In this document: positions 59,715 through 64,000 of the stretch, in pieces
Position numbering within the stretch: the first letter of the stretch is position 1
Layout: every line of letters starts with the position of its first letter
DNA from: Streptosporangium lutulentum
GTDB taxonomy: Bacteria > Actinomycetota > Actinomycetes > Streptosporangiales > Streptosporangiaceae
Assembly: GCF_030811455.1 (NCBI RefSeq)
Contig: NZ_JAUSQU010000001.1
Location: 3,844,001 to 3,908,000 of the forward strand
DNA length: 64,000 bases
Direction: 5' to 3'
Program-made: the position numbers and the translations under genes
The notes under the pieces: model-generated
What the model was told of the DNA's origin: nothing
Databases searched by the model: none
What the model saw: only the letters and a program-made list of their open reading frames with translations

Positions 59715-60950
59715 GTGCAACGTTCCTCATTGCATGTTGCGTTTGCCTCTGGTCAGCGGTCCTGACCAGGGGCATCGTGGATGGTGGGGAGGTGATGCTG
59801 TCATGCCGAAACTGCTGCACGCCCGGACACCGCGTGATGGCGAGGAAGAGCGTCAGATCCGCAGGCTCGCCGGTGCCCGACATGCCCCTGCCGACTGGAT
59901 TCAACGTGCTCAGATCGTCGTGTTGAGCTGGGAGGGGATGCGCGGCCCGGCGATCGCCGCCCGGCTGGGCTGTCACCCGGAGACGGTGCGCCGCCGGGTG
60001 CGCCGGTTCAACGCCGAAGGCATCGACGGGCTCGGTGATCGGCCCGGGCCCGGCCGTAGACCGCGGATCACTCAGGCCGAGCGATCGCGGATCATCGCGC
60101 TGGTCAAGACGACGCCGCCGGGGCGGTTGCGCTGGCGGCCCTGGGGGGAGTTGGAGGCTGACGATGAGGAGGGGCCAGCGGTGTGGACCCTGGATGCCCT
60201 GACCGCCGCCGCCCGTGAGCAGGGCATCAACATTGCCCGCTCCCAGGTGCGCCGGATCCTGCTGAAGGAAGGGGTGAGATGGCGCCGCACCCGATCCTGG
60301 ACCATGAGCAAGGACCCGGACTTCGCCGCAAAAGAACACAGGTCGTCGGCCTGTACACCGACCCGCCGCCCGGCGCGGTCGTCGTCTGCGCCGACGAACT
60401 GGGGCCGGTAACCCCGCGCACGTTCCCGCCCGCGCCCGCCTGGTCACCCGACGGCCACCGGATCAAAGCGTCGCTGGAGTACTTTCGCGGCCCTGACAAG
60501 ACCTGGGTATACGGCGCGCTTCGTGTTGCCGACGGTACTGCGGTCACGATGACCGCCTCGTCTCGCAACAGCTTCTTCTACCAGCGGTTTCTCCAGCAGG
60601 TCGAGGAGGCCAATCCCGGCGAGAACGATATCTGGGTCATCGCCGACAACCTCTCCAGCCATGACAGTCTGGCCACCCGGACCTGGCTGGCCGATCACCC
60701 GCGGATCCGGCACGCGTTCATCCCGGTCGGCGCCTGCTGGCTCAACCTGCAGGAGGCGTGGTGGCGGATCTTCCGTCACCACGCGCTGGCCGGAGTGTCC
60801 TTCGCTGACGGCAGGGACATCGACCACGCCACTCGCATCGCCACCGCCCAGCTCAACCAGCGGGCTAAACCTTGGGTCTGGGGACGGCCACCACCAGCTC
60901 CCAGGCACCTACGCCGTCAGTTCACCTACAGCATTTGAGGAACGTTGCAC
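59715..60950 (+). mobile_element. IS630-family insertion sequence, copy 1
   Basis: This 1236-bp element has perfect 15-bp terminal repeats (GTGCAACGTTCCTCA) and TA target duplications at 59713-59714 and 60951-60952. It appears identical in length and encoded proteins to copy 2. Confidence 0.92.
59803..60938 (+). CDS. IS630-family transposase made by -1 frameshifting, copy 1
   Basis: Two overlapping frames encode one DDE transposase. The first (59803-60411, 202 codons) carries an HTH (IAARLGCHPETVRRRVRRFN) and linker; the second (60279-60938) carries the catalytic core with VVCADELGP, WVIADNLSSHD and LNLQEAWWR, the D-D-E set of IS630/mariner enzymes. The slippery A-AAA-G at 60330-60334 (GCA AAA GAA) lies in the overlap, so a -1 slip gives a ~378-residue fusion. 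ATG 59803 is used for the first frame. Confidence 0.88.
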
Positions 60951-60953
60951 TAG

Positions 60954-62375
60954 TACTACAGTCATGTTTCGTGATCTATAGTTTGTCTTGTGTCGGATGT
61001 AGTGACGTCTGAGGATCTGCAGTCTTGGGCAGCAGGGCTGGATGGATTGTTCGCGCGGGTCGCGAGTCGGTTCGGTCGGGTAGAGCCGCGTCGGCAGGCG
61101 CGGGCATATCTCGTCGGGCTACTGGCGCCGGTGGAGCGTAAGAACGGCTGGCAACTGGCGGAGGCCGCAGGTGATTCCCACCCTCATCGGATGCAGCGAT
61201 TGCTGAACAACGTGCGGTGGGATCCTCGAGATGTCCGCATTGACCTGCGTGATTATGTGATCGAGCAGCTTGGGGATCCGGGCGGCGTGCTGATCGTGGA
61301 TGAGACCGGGTTCGTCAAGAAGGGCACCCGATCGGCCGGGGTTCAGCGGCAGTATTCAGGGACAGCGGGCCGGGTGGAGAACTGCCAACTCGGGGTGTTT
61401 CTCGCGTACGCGACGCCACGAGGGCGGGCGTTGATGGATGCCGAGCTGTATATGCCGAAGTCCTGGCTGAGCGACCGGGATCGCTGCGAGCAGGCCGGCG
61501 TCCCGAAGGAGGTGGGGTTCGCCACCAAGCCGGCGCTGGCGGCAGCGATGCTGGGCCGGGCCCTGGAAGGCGGAGTACCCGCTTCCTGGGTGACCGCGGA
61601 CGAGGCGTACGGCCAGGATCACAAGTTCCGTCTCTACCTGGAGAAACGCAAGGTCGGGTATGTGGTCGCCGTACCCAAAAGTCAGTCGGTCGGCGCTGGC
61701 ATCGGTTACGGCAACACCGGCTCACGAGCTGATGCGGTGACCGCAGATGCGCCTGAGCAGGCGTGGAAACGCCTGTCGGCGGGCGAGGGGACCAAGGGAC
61801 TGAGGTTGTATGACTGGGCGATGGCGACCCTGCCGCCCCACTCGGAGGATCACCTCGGCGGACCCGGCGGCTTCCAGCGGTGGCTGCTGGTGCGCCGCAG
61901 CCTTACGCCCAATGACCGGGGCGAGCTGGAACTGGCCTTCTATCTGTGCTTCGGACCCACAGACACCACCCTGGACCAGCTCATTCGCATCGCCGGCGCC
62001 CGCTGGGCGATCGAGGAATGCTTCCAATCGGCCAAGAACGAAGTCGGCCTGGACCAGTACCAGGTCCGCCGCTACGACGGCTGGCACCGCCACATCACCT
62101 TGGCCATGCTCGCCCACGCCTACCTCGCCGTCACCGCTGCCAACGCCCCAAAAGCACGCGCGGCCTGGTCCCCCTCACCCCAGCCGAGATCCGTCGTCTC
62201 CTGGCACACCTGACCAGCGCCGCCATCCACCCGATCGATCAGATCCTTCAACGGGCTCTCACCTGGTCGCACAACCGACGCGCCCACCAAGCCCGCGCCC
62301 GCAGCAGCCACTATTGGAAACGCTGGCTCCGCCACAACAAGATCCAGTTATAGATCACGAAACATGACTGTAGTA
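60954..62375 (+). mobile_element. IS701-family insertion sequence
   Basis: This 1422-bp element has perfect 27-bp inverted ends (60954-60980 and 62349-62375) and a CTAG target duplication at 60950-60953 and 62376-62379. It sits exactly between two IS630 copies. Confidence 0.92.
60990..62213 (+). CDS. IS701-family transposase
   Basis: This 407-residue DDE transposase has LIVDETGFVKKG, WVTADEAYG and WAIEECFQSAKNEVGLDQYQ as the D-D-E regions of the IS701 family. It starts at GTG 60990. The C-terminus in this frame ends in a short unrelated tail (SPQPRSVVSWHT). The -1 frame instead continues with a typical family C-terminus, LVPLTPAEIRRLLAHLTSA to KIQL, and stops at 62353 inside the right repeat. 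An A-AAA-G site at 62150-62154 sits at the switch point, so frameshifting may make a ~454-residue form, or the copy is mutated. Confidence 0.88.
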   Translation: MSDVVTSEDLQSWAAGLDGLFARVASRFGRVEPRRQARAYLVGLLAPVERKNGWQLAEAAGDSHPHRMQRLLNNVRWDPRDVRIDLRDYVIEQLGDPGGVLIVDETGFVKKGTRSAGVQRQYSGTAGRVENCQLGVFLAYATPRGRALMDAELYMPKSWLSDRDRCEQAGVPKEVGFATKPALAAAMLGRALEGGVPASWVTADEAYGQDHKFRLYLEKRKVGYVVAVPKSQSVGAGIGYGNTGSRADAVTADAPEQAWKRLSAGEGTKGLRLYDWAMATLPPHSEDHLGGPGGFQRWLLVRRSLTPNDRGELELAFYLCFGPTDTTLDQLIRIAGARWAIEECFQSAKNEVGLDQYQVRRYDGWHRHITLAMLAHAYLAVTAANAPKARAAWSPSPQPRSVVSWHT

Positions 62376-62378
62376 CTA

Positions 62379-63614
62379 GTGCAACGTTCCTCATTGCATG
62401 TTGCGTTTGCCTCTGGTCAGCGGTCCTGACCAGGGGCATCGTGGATGGTGGGGAGGTGATGCTGTCATGCCGAAACTGCTGCACGCCCGGACACCGCGTG
62501 ATGGCGAGGAAGAGCGTCAGATCCGCAGGCTCGCCGGTGCCCGACATGCCCCTGCCGACTGGATTCAACGTGCTCAGATCGTCGTGTTGAGCTGGGAGGG
62601 GATGCGCGGCCCGGCGATCGCCGCCCGGCTGGGCTGTCACCCGGAGACGGTGCGCCGCCGGGTGCGCCGGTTCAACGCCGAAGGCATCGACGGGCTCGGT
62701 GATCGGCCCGGGCCCGGCCGTAGACCGCGGATCACTCAGGCCGAGCGATCGCGGATCATCGCGCTGGTCAAGACGACGCCGCCGGGGCGGTTGCGCTGGC
62801 GGCCCTGGGGGGAGTTGGAGGCTGACGATGAGGAGGGGCCAGCGGTGTGGACCCTGGATGCCCTGACCGCCGCCGCCCGTGAGCAGGGCATCAACATTGC
62901 CCGCTCCCAGGTGCGCCGGATCCTGCTGAAGGAAGGGGTGAGATGGCGCCGCACCCGATCCTGGACCATGAGCAAGGACCCGGACTTCGCCGCAAAAGAA
63001 CACAGGTCGTCGGCCTGTACACCGACCCGCCGCCCGGCGCGGTCGTCGTCTGCGCCGACGAACTGGGGCCGGTAACCCCGCGCACGTTCCCGCCCGCGCC
63101 CGCCTGGTCACCCGACGGCCACCGGATCAAAGCGTCGCTGGAGTACTTTCGCGGCCCTGACAAGACCTGGGTATACGGCGCGCTTCGTGTTGCCGACGGT
63201 ACTGCGGTCACGATGACCGCCTCGTCTCGCAACAGCTTCTTCTACCAGCGGTTTCTCCAGCAGGTCGAGGAGGCCAATCCCGGCGAGAACGATATCTGGG
63301 TCATCGCCGACAACCTCTCCAGCCATGACAGTCTGGCCACCCGGACCTGGCTGGCCGATCACCCGCGGATCCGGCACGCGTTCATCCCGGTCGGCGCCTG
63401 CTGGCTCAACCTGCAGGAGGCGTGGTGGCGGATCTTCCGTCACCACGCGCTGGCCGGAGTGTCCTTCGCTGACGGCAGGGACATCGACCACGCCACTCGC
63501 ATCGCCACCGCCCAGCTCAACCAGCGGGCTAAACCTTGGGTCTGGGGACGGCCACCACCAGCTCCCAGGCACCTACGCCGTCAGTTCACCTACAGCATTT
63601 GAGGAACGTTGCAC
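62379..63614 (+). mobile_element. IS630-family insertion sequence, copy 2
   Basis: This is a direct 1236-bp repeat of copy 1, offset 2664 bp, with the same 15-bp ends. TA flanks are at 62377-62378 and 63615-63616. Confidence 0.92.
62467..63602 (+). CDS. IS630-family transposase made by -1 frameshifting, copy 2
   Basis: Same organisation as copy 1: a first frame at 62467-63075, a second frame at 62943-63602, and A-AAA-G at 62994-62998. The encoded residues are identical to copy 1, so one copy is very recent or the pair is kept identical by gene conversion. Confidence 0.88.
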
Positions 63615-64000
63615 TAGGTGGACTTCCGGATGACCAGTTCCGTGGGGAGGATCGTCGACGACGCGGGGCCGCCGTCGATCTGGCGCAGGAGCAGGCGCAC
63701 CGCCGCCGCGGCCTGACCCGCCCTGAGGGTGCGCACGGTGGTGAGCGGGGGCATGGTGTAGGAGGCGGCTTCGATGTCGTCGAATCCCACGACCGCGACG
63801 TCCTCCGGCACGCGCCGCCCGGCCTCGTGCAGTGCGTGCAGGGCGCCGATCGCCATCAGGTCTCCCGCCACGAAGACCGCGTCCAGGGCCGGGTCGTCCC
63901 GCAGCAGCAGGCGCATCGCGTCCGCGCCCGACGACCGGCTGAGATCGCCGATGGCGACGATCGAGCGGTTCCCGGTGCCGCGCAGGGCCTCCCGGTACCC
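63614..64000 (-). CDS. LacI-family regulator, C-terminal part (gene continues past window)
   Basis: The last 128 residues of a LacI/GalR repressor are visible: DAVFVAGDLMAIGALHALHE, RRVPEDVAVVGFDD, PPLTTVRTLRAGQAAAAVRL and the terminal PTELVIRKST. These match the conserved C-terminal half of the sugar-binding domain. The stop TAG (63614-63616) overlaps the TA target of IS630 copy 2, so the element nest abuts the gene without removing coding residues. The HTH lies outside the window. It is similar in its last third to the LacI protein at 44296-45345, but is a distinct paralogue. Confidence 0.88.
   Translation of the reverse strand, partial: GYREALRGTGNRSIVAIGDLSRSSGADAMRLLLRDDPALDAVFVAGDLMAIGALHALHEAGRRVPEDVAVVGFDDIEAASYTMPPLTTVRTLRAGQAAAAVRLLLRQIDGGPASSTILPTELVIRKST

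Noticed and set aside
59715-63614. Composite transposon with cargo between IS630 copies
   Set aside because: Only IS701 lies between the copies, and its CTAG duplications show it inserted independently at the junction.

Overview
The window is very GC-rich, uses GTG and TTG starts freely, has many 4-base ATGA/GTGA stop-start overlaps, and carries typical actinobacterial families (DUF5302, DUF2203, PucR/CdaR and LacI regulators, DUF1996 and CBM32 secreted proteins). It fits the chromosome of a soil actinomycete. Streptosporangiaceae (Nonomuraea/Streptosporangium-like) is my best guess but is inference only. I see no rRNA, tRNA, CRISPR array or replication origin.

Layout. 0-2.7 kb: the end of an SMC/RecF-like ATPase with a HEPN-like tail, coupled to a small partner protein; this is a candidate defence pair cut by the window edge. 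2.8-10.6 kb: an acyl-CoA ligase and a CdaR-type regulator, divergent from a complete LivGFHMK uptake operon; together they suggest import and CoA activation of a branched-chain or aromatic acid. 11-17.6 kb: a small secreted protein, a methyltransferase, a class 3 lipase, an asparaginase, a LysE exporter and a 14-TM MFS pump. 17.7-21.5 kb: a full ssuCBA-ssuD sulfonate operon. 21.7-23.4 kb: a KhtT/KhtU-like K+/H+ antiporter pair. 23.7-26.1 kb: TetR, MFS pump and hemerythrin, with a palindromic operator lying over the pump start codon. 26.4-31.3 kb: an operon of four different flavin-dependent monooxygenases (LLM class), probably for scavenging sulfur or similar substrates. 31.4-35.1 kb: a serine hydrolase with an Ala/Thr/Pro repeat insert, a small CPRC protein under a perfect palindrome, Ohr beside a decayed OhrR-like regulator, DUF2203, and an HTH/Clp-N pair with twin operators.

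35.2-42.6 kb: a 61-bp tandem repeat derived from the 3' end of an amidohydrolase, an aldehyde:ferredoxin oxidoreductase, a DctA transporter divergent from its CitA/DcuS-type two-component system, and a STAS protein. 42.6-44.1 kb: small genes, a MarR relic and an orphan PemK/MazF-like protein. 44.3-52.9 kb: a carbohydrate locus made of a LacI regulator, a GH3 beta-glucosidase, a CBM32-DUF1996 secreted protein and a 1001-residue CBM32-GH16-TIM barrel-CBM32 enzyme. Three perfect copies and one near copy of GGAGAGCGCTCTCC link these genes into one regulon. 53-59.1 kb: two FAD oxidoreductases, each beside a divergent regulator, then a TetR-tautomerase pair. 59.2-63.6 kb: a decayed secreted-protein gene and a nest of mobile elements (a ~105-bp mini-element, then IS630, IS701 and IS630), ending at the stop codon of a second LacI-family gene that runs off the right edge.
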